Below, in pieces: positions 10,441-19,013 of a stretch of DNA of 64,000 nucleotides (positions are counted from its first letter, which is position 1; the number at the start of each line of letters is the position of its first letter). Below the pieces are notes generated by a model. The model was not told the DNA's origin, ran no database searches, and saw only the letters and a list, made by a program, of their open reading frames with translations. Both the position numbers and the translations under genes were made by a program. Origin of the DNA: Bifidobacterium psychraerophilum (lineage in GTDB: Bacteria; Actinomycetota; Actinomycetes; Actinomycetales; Bifidobacteriaceae); NCBI RefSeq assembly GCF_000741705.1, contig NZ_JGZI01000010.1:310001-374000 (forward strand), written 5' to 3'.

Positions 10441-11793
10441 TCATTTGTCATCGTTCAGCATGGAACGCCACATCTCCACAAAATCGGGAAGCGTTTTGCT
10501 GGTTGTGCCGATATTCTCCACAGTGATTCCATGGATCCGCAAAGCGAGCATCGCACCGAATGTAGCCATCCGGTGATCCGCGTAGCTGTGAAGGTCCGCC
10601 GCATGCAGACGCTCCTGAGGTACCGGGGTGATGCTGATGCCGTCGGGCAGCTCCTGTGCTTCTCCCCCGATTCTCCCGATCTCCTGCACCAAAGCGGCAA
10701 GTCTGTTTGTTTCATGACCCCGCAGATGCCCGATGCCGAGCATATTGGTACCTGCATCGGCGAATACGAGCAAGGCCGCCAGGGATGGCGCGATCTCCCC
10801 TGCCGCAGTGAGATCGAAATCGCCGAGACCGTGAATGGTGCCGTCAGAGGACACCCGGCACCAGCGCGTCCCCTCCTCCTCGATGAAGCTCACATCAGCG
10901 CCCATACGACTGAGATACCCGGGAAGCAGACCCCCGGGCTGGGTTGTCTGCTCCGGCCAGTTCGGCACCTCGACGCTGCCGCCTGCCAGCAAGGCCGCAC
11001 CGAGGAAGGGGGCCGCATTCGACAGATCGGGTTCGATCGTCACATGGGGTGGCAGGTGCAGGCTTCCCGGCTCGACAAGCCATTCACGCTGGTATTCATG
11101 CGCCTTCACCTGTGCACCGGCATGCTTCAGATCATCCACGGTCATGCGGATATGCGGAAGGCTGGGAAGCGTCTTCCCGGTATGCTTCAGTATCACGCCA
11201 TGCGGCAGGGCCGGCGCTATCAGCAATATTCCCGAGATGAACTGGGATGAGGCCGAGGCATCGATCGCCACCTTCCCGCTATTCCATTGGGAGGGTGGAA
11301 CGAGGGTGAAAGGAAGATGACCGGGCTCACCGTGATAGACGATGTCCGCACCGAGTTGTTCCAAGCCCTCAAGCAGTGGCGCCATAGGACGCTGATAAGC
11401 CTGGCTGTCCCCGTCGAAGGTGACGGGACCGTCAGCGAGCATAGCCAGACCCGGTACGAAGCGCATAACCGTACCGGCAAGACCACAATCGATGGTGACG
11501 TTGCCCGTATACCTGCCGCTTCCGGGAGGACTGACGCTGACCGTCGTCGGATCGTCGGCATCACTGCTCACACGAACCCCAAGGGTCTCCAAAGCGCCCA
11601 TCATCAGCTCGGAATCCCTGGAACGCAGCAGTCCATGAAGCGTCACCGTGCTGCTACCGGCCGCAGCGAGCAGGAGATAGCGATTCGACAGTGATTTGCT
11701 GCCCGGTATCTTCACTCTCGCATGCAGGGGACCCTGTGGCGCGGGAGCCGGCCATGATTCCTGGATGTTTGGGTCTGCTGTCATGTCTGTCAT
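10441..11793 (-). CDS. aroA: 3-phosphoshikimate 1-carboxyvinyltransferase (EPSP synthase)
   Basis: Joins shikimate-3-phosphate and phosphoenolpyruvate in the shikimate pathway. It has 450 residues with the family landmarks KIPGSKSLSNRYLLLAAA near the N-terminus, LAGTVMRFVPGLA, QFISGILLIAP in the middle and the C-terminal SYADHRMATFGAMLAL. ATG 11793 follows GGGGAGGG with eight bases of spacing. It is the first gene of a two-gene minus-strand unit with the hisN-like phosphatase. It draws on PEP, also the substrate of the pyruvate kinase encoded at 29 kb. Confidence 0.97.
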   Translation of the reverse strand: MTDMTADPNIQESWPAPAPQGPLHARVKIPGSKSLSNRYLLLAAAGSSTVTLHGLLRSRDSELMMGALETLGVRVSSDADDPTTVSVSPPGSGRYTGNVTIDCGLAGTVMRFVPGLAMLADGPVTFDGDSQAYQRPMAPLLEGLEQLGADIVYHGEPGHLPFTLVPPSQWNSGKVAIDASASSQFISGILLIAPALPHGVILKHTGKTLPSLPHIRMTVDDLKHAGAQVKAHEYQREWLVEPGSLHLPPHVTIEPDLSNAAPFLGAALLAGGSVEVPNWPEQTTQPGGLLPGYLSRMGADVSFIEEEGTRWCRVSSDGTIHGLGDFDLTAAGEIAPSLAALLVFADAGTNMLGIGHLRGHETNRLAALVQEIGRIGGEAQELPDGISITPVPQERLHAADLHSYADHRMATFGAMLALRIHGITVENIGTTSKTLPDFVEMWRSMLNDDK

Positions 11794-11846
11794 GGTATCC
11801 GCCCTCCCCGATTTTTCTGGAATCCACCGCCGATCCGTACCGCATT

Positions 11847-13028
11847 CTACTGATCGGCCGCAAGCCTCGATTCGACCATCAGGGGATCGTCCCGATGCGG
11901 GGATTCGGAGGAACTCTGTATATACACCATCTGGGCCTGCACACGATCCGCCTCAATCGCCGCGATCTGACGGGAAAAGACGATGAACCATCCCAGGAAT
12001 ATGAGCCCTGCGAGGGCTTCGACATTGGTGAGGGTATTCGCCCCTTCCAGCCAGACGAAACCTGCGACCGCGCACAGTACGATGCCCAGATCGGATATGA
12101 CATACATCGCACGGGAAAGCTGCGGTGCAAGCCACGGCAATCCGATTAGCAGTATGCACATGATTCCAGGCAATCCTCTGGCAAACACGTTGTGCAGAAT
12201 GGGATGCGGTGAATAGCGGAAGGAGCCTATGCCGATGAAGGCGATGCCGGAGCAGATCAGCAGCGCCGTGAGCAGTATGGTCCGCATCGAAAAATGGGCG
12301 ACCTCCCCGGAGGCCTGGGGCGCGTCATCGATCTGCGGGGCTGGGCGGTGCGCACGGGACCACGCCAGCCGCATGCGGTGGGTGGCTCTGAGTTCGGAGA
12401 TGGCAAAGTAGCTGATGATGACGATGCATATACCCGCAAGTATCAATGTCGAATTGAACATCCGCGCCGCAAAAGTGGTGCGGTCCCCCAGCTGGGAGAA
12501 GTTGTTGTGCCACCAGTAAGGGTCATCGGTCGTCAGCCCTGCGGTGGACACACCCGCCATCACGAAGAGGGGCAGCAGCGAGGCGATGGTTTTCGCATCC
12601 ATCAGATCGGCCTGCACAAAGGTGATATAGCCCGCGACGCCGGCGAAGATGCCGCACACCCAGGGAATATAGCCGCTGAATATGCGCACGCCCATCATAT
12701 CGTTCATGATGCTGAGCAAGGCGTAGATCGAAAGGAAGATGGTCGCCGCATACACTACGGACAACGCGATGATCTCGACGATGCGACGTATCGGCACCCA
12801 CCAGCCCTGTCCCAGGGTCAATGATTTGGACCGTCTGGAATACCCCACGATGAAGGAAAGCACACCACAGAGCGCCACGACACCCGAACCGACGATGAAC
12901 ACACGTCTCGTCACCAGCCAAATCGCACTCGCATTATCCATGAACACGGTCATCGAAACCGCGGCAACCATAAGGCATAGGATGAACGAGATAAGACCGG
13001 ACGTCTCGGCGCGCTGATGCCGCCCCAT
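11847..13028 (-). CDS. Polytopic membrane protein, DUF998-like
   Basis: Function unknown. The 393-residue product is mostly hydrophobic, with about ten candidate membrane helices in pairs; a central stretch, YWWHNNFSQLGDRTTFAARMF, carries the N-F-S-x-L-G type signature I associate with DUF998 proteins. The C-terminal tail is short and charged. ATG 13028 has a perfect GGAGGAGG site four bases upstream, so the longer upstream frame is not used. It lies between aroA (same strand, 53-bp gap) and tRNA-Pro. No neighbour suggests a substrate. Confidence 0.75.
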   Translation of the reverse strand: MGRHQRAETSGLISFILCLMVAAVSMTVFMDNASAIWLVTRRVFIVGSGVVALCGVLSFIVGYSRRSKSLTLGQGWWVPIRRIVEIIALSVVYAATIFLSIYALLSIMNDMMGVRIFSGYIPWVCGIFAGVAGYITFVQADLMDAKTIASLLPLFVMAGVSTAGLTTDDPYWWHNNFSQLGDRTTFAARMFNSTLILAGICIVIISYFAISELRATHRMRLAWSRAHRPAPQIDDAPQASGEVAHFSMRTILLTALLICSGIAFIGIGSFRYSPHPILHNVFARGLPGIMCILLIGLPWLAPQLSRAMYVISDLGIVLCAVAGFVWLEGANTLTNVEALAGLIFLGWFIVFSRQIAAIEADRVQAQMVYIQSSSESPHRDDPLMVESRLAADQ

Positions 13029-13157
13029 AAATCCTCCTCCGGTCGCCGACTGCTCCCCCGATTCTAGCCGCAACACGCTACCGGCATTTATGGGTTACAA
13101 TATTATCTTGTGCCCACGTGCCGGTATCGGTGTGGGTTGCACCAGTCCTTAGGACAT

Positions 13158-13231
13158 CGGGCCGTAGCGCAGCTTGGTAGCGCGCCTGCTTTGGGAGCAG
13201 GATGTCGCAGGTTCAAATCCTGTCGGCCCGA
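13158..13231 (+). tRNA. tRNA-Pro (anticodon TGG)
   Basis: A complete cloverleaf reads directly: acceptor CGGGCCG/CGGCCCG, D-stem GCGC/GCGC, anticodon stem CCTGC/GCAGG around the loop TTTGGGA (anticodon TGG), T-stem GCAGG/CCTGT with loop TTCAAAT, and discriminator A. CCA is not encoded. Confidence 0.97.
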
Positions 13232-13298
13232 CTTCATATATACAGAAATGACCGCATCGCAGCGGCCTCGGATATCACCAAAGAATACGGGTACGACT

Positions 13299-13910
13299 TC
13301 ACACCGTCATATATGCGTTTTCTCCGCTTTCGGACTGCGGAATGATGAGTGTCGGACCGCCCTGCTTCGCATTGGGAAGGCGTGACCGGCTTTGCCTGAG
13401 CATCAACGCCACATACACGCAGTCACACACGATGGTGAGGGCGGCGACCTGCACCGTGGCGATCGCACCGCCGTCAACATACGCAGCGATGACGTTGGGG
13501 AACGCCCCTGACCGGAGCTGGAGCACTCCCTTCGTAAAGGTTGCGGTCAGTGCGGCTATGAGCAATGCACAACCATCACCGATATACGGAAGGACGCACC
13601 AGTATCGGCTCATCCCCGAATCCTGCAGACGTCGGGATCCCAATGACAGCGTCGGGAGCAAGGTGACGAGAACCCACACCAGCATCAACGCGGAGAGGCC
13701 GTTGCCCCACCACCATGAGGCGAAGCCGATGGCGGCCATCACCACCGCATTCGTCAGCATCCACCACCAGTATTCGCTTCTGCTTGCCCGTCCATTGAAC
13801 ATGGCATATCGCCGGACGAAGCGTACGACGGACTGATCCCATCGAAAAGCACGACGAGGTTTGACCACGTACAGAGGAGGTATGCGAGTCTTCCTATCGT
13901 GACTCAACAT
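13299..13910 (-). CDS. DUF805-family membrane protein
   Basis: Small integral membrane protein (203 residues) of unknown function. The segment RRYAMFNGRASRSEYWWW followed by a hydrophobic stretch is the typical opening of DUF805 proteins, and SLGSRRLQDSGMSRYW is the second conserved block. Four to five membrane segments can be drawn. The start ATG 13910 follows GAGGAGG; the frame extends upstream to 13970 without a better site. It is divergent from the MDR oxidoreductase gene. The C-terminal tail after the last helix is polar. Confidence 0.8.
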   Translation of the reverse strand: MLSHDRKTRIPPLYVVKPRRAFRWDQSVVRFVRRYAMFNGRASRSEYWWWMLTNAVVMAAIGFASWWWGNGLSALMLVWVLVTLLPTLSLGSRRLQDSGMSRYWCVLPYIGDGCALLIAALTATFTKGVLQLRSGAFPNVIAAYVDGGAIATVQVAALTIVCDCVYVALMLRQSRSRLPNAKQGGPTLIIPQSESGENAYMTV

Positions 13911-14099
13911 GCTTCCTCCTCTCGTCCGAAGTGCCTGTGCCATGTACGGGCCCGGTATCACACCACGCACAGCTGTACCTTGCCTACGATCAAGTCTAAT
14001 TTCCAGCTTTCCTTAAGGATATGAGCGAGCTCCCAGCTTCTGTACCCTAAACGGCTGCTTACCGTCGATCACTGGCGCGAGCATTCACACCCTATTGCG

Positions 14100-14144
14100 T
14101 GACATGTCATGCAACTTCGCTATGCTGAATTACATGACATGTTA
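14100..14144 (+). promoter_or_regulatory. Promoter with two TGACATGT operators before the MDR gene
   Basis: A perfect palindrome TGACATGTCA (14100-14109) and a near copy TGACATGTTA (14135-14144), centres 35 bp apart, bracket the -10-like box TATGCT (14121-14126). That box lies seven bases before ATG 14134. The arrangement fits repression by a dimer binding on both sides of the promoter. No regulator gene is adjacent. Confidence 0.5.
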
Positions 14145-15156
14145 CCTAAATGATTCATCAATAGAACGAGATGCCGTGCGCGTGGAAGGCTTCGACCCCA
14201 TGCAGACGACAGTGGTCAGGGAGAGACTGTCCCGGAGGAGGCAGAGCCGCCACGCTCTCGTCCACGTCACACATGCCTCGATGGGAGTGACGGACGCCAT
14301 GGCCGTGCGGGGCGATTATCTGCTCCATCCCATACGAGGCTTCACACCCGGCTATGACTTCGTAGGCGTTATCGAGCGTTTGCCCGCAGACACACCACCT
14401 GATCTGCACGTCGGACAACGGGTTGCGGGGATTCTTCCTCGGATGGGTGCACATGCGAGCCTCATCAGCGTCGCACCCTCCCTGCTGGTGCCGGTGCCGG
14501 ACTTCCTTGACGACGCGATTGCGGCGACGGTCCCACTGGATGCCGTTACCGCCCTGTTCGCGCTCGATGCACTGGCAGTGGAGTCGGGAACGATCCTCGT
14601 GCAAGGTGCCGGCGGTGCAGTCGGAGCGTGGGCCTCACAGCTCGCCACCACCCGAGGCTTCACTGCATACGGCACGGCATCGCCGCGCTCTCATGACCAC
14701 GCCGCACGGTTCACCGCTTCCGTGTTCGATTACAACGACGCCACGTGGATTGACCGGATTCTCGAAGCCACCGACGGGGGTGTTGTCGGCGCGATCGACC
14801 ACACCGGCAGTCGATCCGTGCGCAGGACCATACGCCCGGGTGGTCGTCTGGTGCGCACGGCATTCGGTGGAACGCCCGGGCGAGGGCGCTCCAGCACAGC
14901 GGCCGGCTTCGCCACCTCGGCGCTGCGACGTTACGCGCAACCACATGAACGCATCTGCTCCGTCCCAATCATCGTGGCAACACAGCGGCCACGATATCGG
15001 CGGGCACTCAGTGGACTTTTCACCGCGGTCGGCAAGGGGACGCTCCTTCCACCACAACCACGGGTCACACCGCTTGCAGCATATACGGACGCCCTTGCGT
15101 CCATGGTCGGAGCCGCTCCGGGCGAGAAGATAATCCTGACAACATCGGAGGAGTAA
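14134..15156 (+). CDS. Zinc-independent MDR oxidoreductase (quinone oxidoreductase-like)
   Basis: Medium-chain dehydrogenase/reductase. The N-terminal GroES-like half has GYDFVGVIERLP and VGQRVAGILPRMGAHASL. The NAD(P)-binding half has GTILVQGAGGAVGAWASQLA, a Rossmann motif, then a GVVGAIDHTG stretch. No cysteine cluster for zinc is seen, so it belongs with the quinone oxidoreductase/enoyl reductase branch; the substrate is unknown. The start is uncertain: ATG 14134 is seven bases after a -10-like box and would be leaderless; GTG 14176 and ATG 14200 are alternatives with weak sites. The region after the Rossmann fold is arginine-rich. Flanking operators suggest induction by a small molecule. 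Confidence 0.8.
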   Translation: MTCYLNDSSIERDAVRVEGFDPMQTTVVRERLSRRRQSRHALVHVTHASMGVTDAMAVRGDYLLHPIRGFTPGYDFVGVIERLPADTPPDLHVGQRVAGILPRMGAHASLISVAPSLLVPVPDFLDDAIAATVPLDAVTALFALDALAVESGTILVQGAGGAVGAWASQLATTRGFTAYGTASPRSHDHAARFTASVFDYNDATWIDRILEATDGGVVGAIDHTGSRSVRRTIRPGGRLVRTAFGGTPGRGRSSTAAGFATSALRRYAQPHERICSVPIIVATQRPRYRRALSGLFTAVGKGTLLPPQPRVTPLAAYTDALASMVGAAPGEKIILTTSEE

Positions 15157-15197
15157 ACCACGATGAAGCGCATACGGGAATGTCCGAACCGCCACCC

Positions 15198-15225
15198 GCC
15201 CGTGCCCGCACGGGAACCCACGGGC
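15198..15225. terminator. Possible bidirectional hairpin between MDR and LPXTG genes
   Basis: GCCCGTG (15198-15204) pairs with CACGGGC (15219-15225), with an alternative inner CCCGTG/CACGGG pairing. It lies between two convergent genes. There is no U-tract. Confidence 0.45.
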
Positions 15226-15280
15226 AGATGGCATCAAGCCGAGGCGCATGGTTCATAGGGGGATACGGCCCGATGTGCCA

Positions 15281-18200
15281 TCATTCCAGGATGTTGGCTG
15301 TGGTTTCGGCTCGGTGGGACAGGTAGTACGGGCGTACCGCGAACACCAGGAACAGTGTGGCAAGCACCAACAGGACGAGGATGCCGATGCCTCCGGTGTA
15401 GGGCAGGTTCGCCAGGGAGTGGGCCGGGTCGGCCACCATGACCGCGCGCCCATCCCGGGACACGAAGGCCAGGCTGGTGCCATGGGTGCGATACGACGCC
15501 AGCGTCACCTCACTGGCGTCCGTGTTCCACACCGGGAGCACCTCCACCATGAAGGCCGGCACCTTGAAATACCCCGACGGAGCCGAGGTCTCCCTCAACG
15601 ACAGGCCGCGAGCCTCCACACCCAGTAGCTTCAGCGTGCCGTCCGTATGGGAGAAGACCTCACTGAGCGCACCCGTGTCGCCCGGCACCGCCAATCGGTA
15701 CACGCCCGGACCCAGCTGCACGAAGCCCAACACCTGCCCGTCGCGGCTCACCTCGAAGCCCGCGCCACCCAATACCCTGGTGGTGTCGTCCTTGTCGACC
15801 TTCACCAGGTCCAACCCGAACACATACGCGTTCGCCGTCGCGCTTTTGGACTCCGCGCCGGGGCCGGCGTCATCCCAACCCGGGGACACCCCGGCGATAC
15901 GTGAGCGGGTCAGGGTCGCCGTGTTCACATTCGGACGCAAACCCCCACCACCCGGAGCGGACAGGGACGCGCCCGTATTCAACACCGCACTGTAACGGAT
16001 CCGGATCAGCGAACCCACCGGAACCGAGGCCTTATTCGCCACATGACCGGACGCATCCTCAGCGAACACAGCCTTCAAGCCGCTCACACTCAACGTGTCA
16101 CCAGACACCCCGACCGACAAGCCCGGCGTGCCCGTCACATCCGTATCCGGCGACGGCACATCCATCAACACCCGCACCGCGGACACGGCAGGCAACGTCA
16201 ACCCCGCATCGGCCACATCGGACAAAGCGAACACGTAAGAGGAATACGGCAAAGAAGCGAAGGACGACAGGTCAGGCACCTGGAGCGCGATCTCATACTC
16301 CACCTGACTCCCCAGGTCGAAACCATCCATACCAGCATCATTCACAACCCGCTTCGACACATCCAACACGCTCGTCTTCAACGAAGCCCGACCCAACCTG
16401 GGCTTGCCCTTGACACCGGCGTCCGCGAAATCCACGAGACCCCCATCATCCCCGAGATCCGGGTTGAAGACCCTGGTGCCCACGATGATCGGCAGGGAAC
16501 CACCAGACGCCTGACTATCATCCACCACCAAATACAAGCCCGGACCGGACACCGGCAGCGTCACCGTCGCCAGGGAAGAGAACGTGCCCGCGGGCAGGCT
16601 GCCCGCCACCGCGCCCAGGGACCCGGTGTCACCGGCCAACGCCTGGGCGAACAACTGCAGACTGCCCGCATACGGACTGAACGCCGAAGTCACATCATCA
16701 CTCAGAGGCACACTGGGATACCCCAACCAGTGAGATGCCACCCAAGCAATGGGGTTACCAGCATCCACACCCACACCACCCGCCACACCGGCAGCAGCCA
16801 GGACCGCGGACACCAACCCGGCAGGGGTCGTCAGTTTCACACTGCGCAACGCACCCGTATGATCGAACACCGTCTCCGCGTAATCACCGATTTTGTACGC
16901 CCTCAACCCACCAGAGGTGACACCCGTCACCTCGATGCCATAGGAGGGAGGAACCTGCACCTTCCAACCTTTGATCGTGGTCTTCACCGGCTCAGTGGCC
17001 CTATTCGTCAACCCAACCGTGGCACTGCCATCCTCTTGGCCCCATATATACAGGTCATAATCCTTCGACACATCCGGCATCAACGACTCGGGCAACGCCA
17101 TATTCCCGCCAGCACTCGTCCTGCCCGAACCCAACACCGTGGAGGTAACCGGATCCACCACCTTCCAACCCATGTCCGAGCCCAGATCCGAAACGCCCGA
17201 CAGACTCAAGGCCCTTGCACCCGCAGCACCCGACACCGAAGCAGACCAGGTATGCAACTGCTTGCCCGACTCGACATAGGTCAACCGCAAATCACCCGAC
17301 GCACCCTGACCCTGATCACCGCTGAGAGCCGACAGCAGCAGACCATCAAGACCCAAACGAAGAGCAGGACGCAAACTATAAACGGTATTGCCTGTATTGA
17401 AGTAGTCAGGGATACCACTATCTCTCCCCACATATGCACTATATTGGCTGGACCAGCGGGCAGAACGTGTCCAAAAGCCCTGACCATAGGTGCATCTACT
17501 TCCAGGACAAGCAATATTGGCATCCGCCACCGAACCAGAAGTATGGCCAAGATACTTGCTGAAATCGCCGATAGACAGGGGAAACACCCTGTATGCGTTC
17601 ACCGAATCAGACTGCTGCGTGTAACCACCCTGAGAACCGCAGCCAATCAACTGAGGCGCCGTACACACGCCCTCTACTGGGGCCACACGCAGCAAAGACT
17701 GTTCAAGAGAGGAATAATGCTGCGCCCCCACCGCATCGGACACGAGAGCCAGATTCGACTGATAAGGACCTGTCGCACTATCAAAAGAATTCCGAGCCGT
17801 AGAAGATATATTGTCAAATGGGAAACCTGGGATCACTGTGTTATCAGACCATAGCAGAGCCTCATTCGTGGCGACCGACGTGGTAGCGGACTTCGAATAC
17901 GCCTGGTTCACACCAAAATCGGCATCGGGTACACTCGCCACCGCACCCTTCGCCAAGGTCTTGTACCCGCCGGACACCGTTGCACCGCCATAGGTACCCG
18001 TATTGCCCTGCTTGCCGAACACGATACGACGCGTATTGGCCCAACCGTCCTGAGGTATCCCGGGCGTCTCGTTATCCTTATCCACCACCGGAAGCGCACC
18101 CGCACCCAAAGTGCTGAAATACCCATCAGGGCCCAAATCAACAGGAGCAGCCGACGCCCGATCCACCGGCAGCGCCACCAGCACAAGAGGCAGAACCAGC

Positions 18201-18319
18201 AACAGGGACAGCAAGAAGGCAACTACTGCCCCCCCCCCCGCGACAGGCACCAAGCGAACAGACGCATAACGACCAACACGACCAGATACACGACGACCGA
18301 TATCCCGCAAGCTACCCAT
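15281..18319 (-). CDS. LPXTG-anchored surface protein with SpaA/pilin-type domains
   Basis: Sortase substrate of 1012 residues, displayed on the cell wall. Order: basic N-terminus and long signal/hydrophobic segment (about 24-58); a region with the DUF6273-like pattern NTRRIVFG, FWTRSAR and YSLRPALRLGLDG; central beta-rich domains; a fimbrial isopeptide domain with LDVSKRVV and a later NVNTATLT; a SpaA-like domain with LVKVDKDD and the E-box LRETSAPSGY; then LPYTG at about 972, a membrane helix and a short tail. This is the architecture of a tip or major pilin adhesin. No sortase gene is in the window. ATG 18319 follows GGGAG. The signal region contains an 11-G tract (18229-18239) that makes the gene a likely phase-variable locus; in this sequence the frame is ON. 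Confidence 0.9.
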   Translation of the reverse strand: MGSLRDIGRRVSGRVGRYASVRLVPVAGGGAVVAFLLSLLLVLPLVLVALPVDRASAAPVDLGPDGYFSTLGAGALPVVDKDNETPGIPQDGWANTRRIVFGKQGNTGTYGGATVSGGYKTLAKGAVASVPDADFGVNQAYSKSATTSVATNEALLWSDNTVIPGFPFDNISSTARNSFDSATGPYQSNLALVSDAVGAQHYSSLEQSLLRVAPVEGVCTAPQLIGCGSQGGYTQQSDSVNAYRVFPLSIGDFSKYLGHTSGSVADANIACPGSRCTYGQGFWTRSARWSSQYSAYVGRDSGIPDYFNTGNTVYSLRPALRLGLDGLLLSALSGDQGQGASGDLRLTYVESGKQLHTWSASVSGAAGARALSLSGVSDLGSDMGWKVVDPVTSTVLGSGRTSAGGNMALPESLMPDVSKDYDLYIWGQEDGSATVGLTNRATEPVKTTIKGWKVQVPPSYGIEVTGVTSGGLRAYKIGDYAETVFDHTGALRSVKLTTPAGLVSAVLAAAGVAGGVGVDAGNPIAWVASHWLGYPSVPLSDDVTSAFSPYAGSLQLFAQALAGDTGSLGAVAGSLPAGTFSSLATVTLPVSGPGLYLVVDDSQASGGSLPIIVGTRVFNPDLGDDGGLVDFADAGVKGKPRLGRASLKTSVLDVSKRVVNDAGMDGFDLGSQVEYEIALQVPDLSSFASLPYSSYVFALSDVADAGLTLPAVSAVRVLMDVPSPDTDVTGTPGLSVGVSGDTLSVSGLKAVFAEDASGHVANKASVPVGSLIRIRYSAVLNTGASLSAPGGGGLRPNVNTATLTRSRIAGVSPGWDDAGPGAESKSATANAYVFGLDLVKVDKDDTTRVLGGAGFEVSRDGQVLGFVQLGPGVYRLAVPGDTGALSEVFSHTDGTLKLLGVEARGLSLRETSAPSGYFKVPAFMVEVLPVWNTDASEVTLASYRTHGTSLAFVSRDGRAVMVADPAHSLANLPYTGGIGILVLLVLATLFLVFAVRPYYLSHRAETTANILE
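18229..18239 (-). repeat. Homopolymeric 11-G tract (coding strand) in signal peptide
   Basis: Eleven consecutive C on the plus strand encode Ala-Gly-Gly-Gly-Ala around residues 27-31 of the LPXTG protein. One base fewer brings a TAG in frame immediately after the tract (18223-18225); one base more leads to a later early stop. Such tracts are prone to slipped-strand mispairing. Confidence 0.9.
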
Positions 18320-18802
18320 ACGAACACTCCCGCCTCAACACCGTCCTCCTGTGACCGGCGATGATGCAGACAGAGTCCCAAGGCTTCAGGACTTGCCGGC
18401 GTGCAGACTGCCATCAGGAGGTACATGACCATACAATATGCTCAACATCATACAGTATGTATATCCATCTCCATCGTATAAGCGCTGCGTCACGGTTTCT
18501 CAGAGTCGCATCACTGCTTGGGCGCATAGTCCTTGATACATCTGGTCATGGCGACATGTTCACCAGTTGTGCCGCATCCGAGGATGCTCATGTGCCGGCA
18601 GAGACCCTTGCCTGCCGGAGACCGGTGATCCTGCTTGGACTCCTCGTCATCAAGCGAATACACTCGATTCTTGGGTGCGCTTCCTTGTCCGGCTCCGGAA
18701 ATCTCGACGATCTCCGACTCCATGAAGAATTGCACTTCGGTTCAGGCAACGCGATTCACCACAGGAATGTGGGAACGCATACAGTTGAGGAAAGGGATTC
18801 AT
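18320..18802. other. Regulatory-looking gap between divergent LPXTG and peptide genes (483 bp)
   Basis: No convincing gene was seen; a 74-codon minus-strand frame at 18511-18735 has no ribosome binding site or recognisable motif. The stretch must contain the promoters of the LPXTG gene (minus) and the small peptide gene (plus). Its main landmark is a pair of CATACNNTATG elements at 18430-18459. Base composition around 18430-18480 is distinctly A/T-rich. Confidence 0.5.
18430..18459. promoter_or_regulatory. Two direct copies of the near-palindrome CATACNNTATG
   Basis: CATACAATATG (18430-18440) and CATACAGTATG (18449-18459), 19 bp apart, lie about 110 bp upstream of the LPXTG gene start. Spacing near two helical turns would place two dimers on one DNA face. 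The nearby LuxR-type response regulator is a candidate binder, by inference only. Confidence 0.45.
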
Positions 18803-18967
18803 ATGAAGGTTATCGCTGGAATATTCGCAGTCTCATGTCTGTTGGGTGCGGGGTACGCGACTCCTGCCAATGCTCAGAGCAGTGTCACGCAATCCTCGGA
18901 GGACTCCGGAATCGTGGTCCTCTACAAGCCTTGCCCTGCATGGCTGTCCTGGCTGTGCGACCGTTAA
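18803..18967 (+). CDS. Small secreted peptide precursor with two cysteines
   Basis: A 54-codon gene with a strong site (GAGGAAAGG, seven bases before ATG 18803). The product opens MKVIAGIFAVSCLLGAGYAT and has a typical Sec signal with the A-x-A cleavage site ANA before QSSV, leaving a mature peptide of about 30 residues ending LYKPCPAWLSWLCDR. The two cysteines, nine positions apart inclusive, could form a disulfide loop; the aromatic, hydrophobic tail resembles peptide pheromones or small bacteriocins more than an enzyme fragment. It faces, end to end, a LuxR-type two-component system starting 46 bp further on. No processing protease or dedicated transporter is adjacent. Function is unknown; a signal or antimicrobial role is inference. 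Confidence 0.7.
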   Translation: MKVIAGIFAVSCLLGAGYATPANAQSSVTQSSEDSGIVVLYKPCPAWLSWLCDR

Positions 18968-19012
18968 CGGTCAGGGTGTGATTCTGGCAGCGGATTGACC
19001 TCAACGTTGAGG
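18959..19012. terminator. Palindromes between convergent peptide and kinase genes
   Basis: Two perfect 14-bp palindromes are present: GACCGTTAACGGTC (18959-18972), overlapping the peptide stop codon, and CCTCAACGTTGAGG (18999-19012), just before the kinase stop. They may act as weak terminators for the two converging genes, or as protein sites. Confidence 0.35.
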
Positions 19013-19013
19013 A

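Noticed and set aside
16043-17854. 603-codon plus-strand open frame opposite the LPXTG gene
   Set aside because: Product is Arg/His/Thr-rich with no domain, a typical antisense shadow of a high-GC gene; the minus strand has signal peptide, pilin motifs and LPYTG.
18223-18432. 69-codon minus-strand frame with a hydrophobic segment overlapping the LPXTG gene start
   Set aside because: It is the out-of-phase reading of the same signal region and stops right after the G-tract; it represents the OFF frame rather than a gene.
18511-18735. 74-codon minus-strand frame with several cysteines near the peptide gene
   Set aside because: GTG start without ribosome binding site, no signal peptide and no recognisable motif; kept only as part of the described gap.
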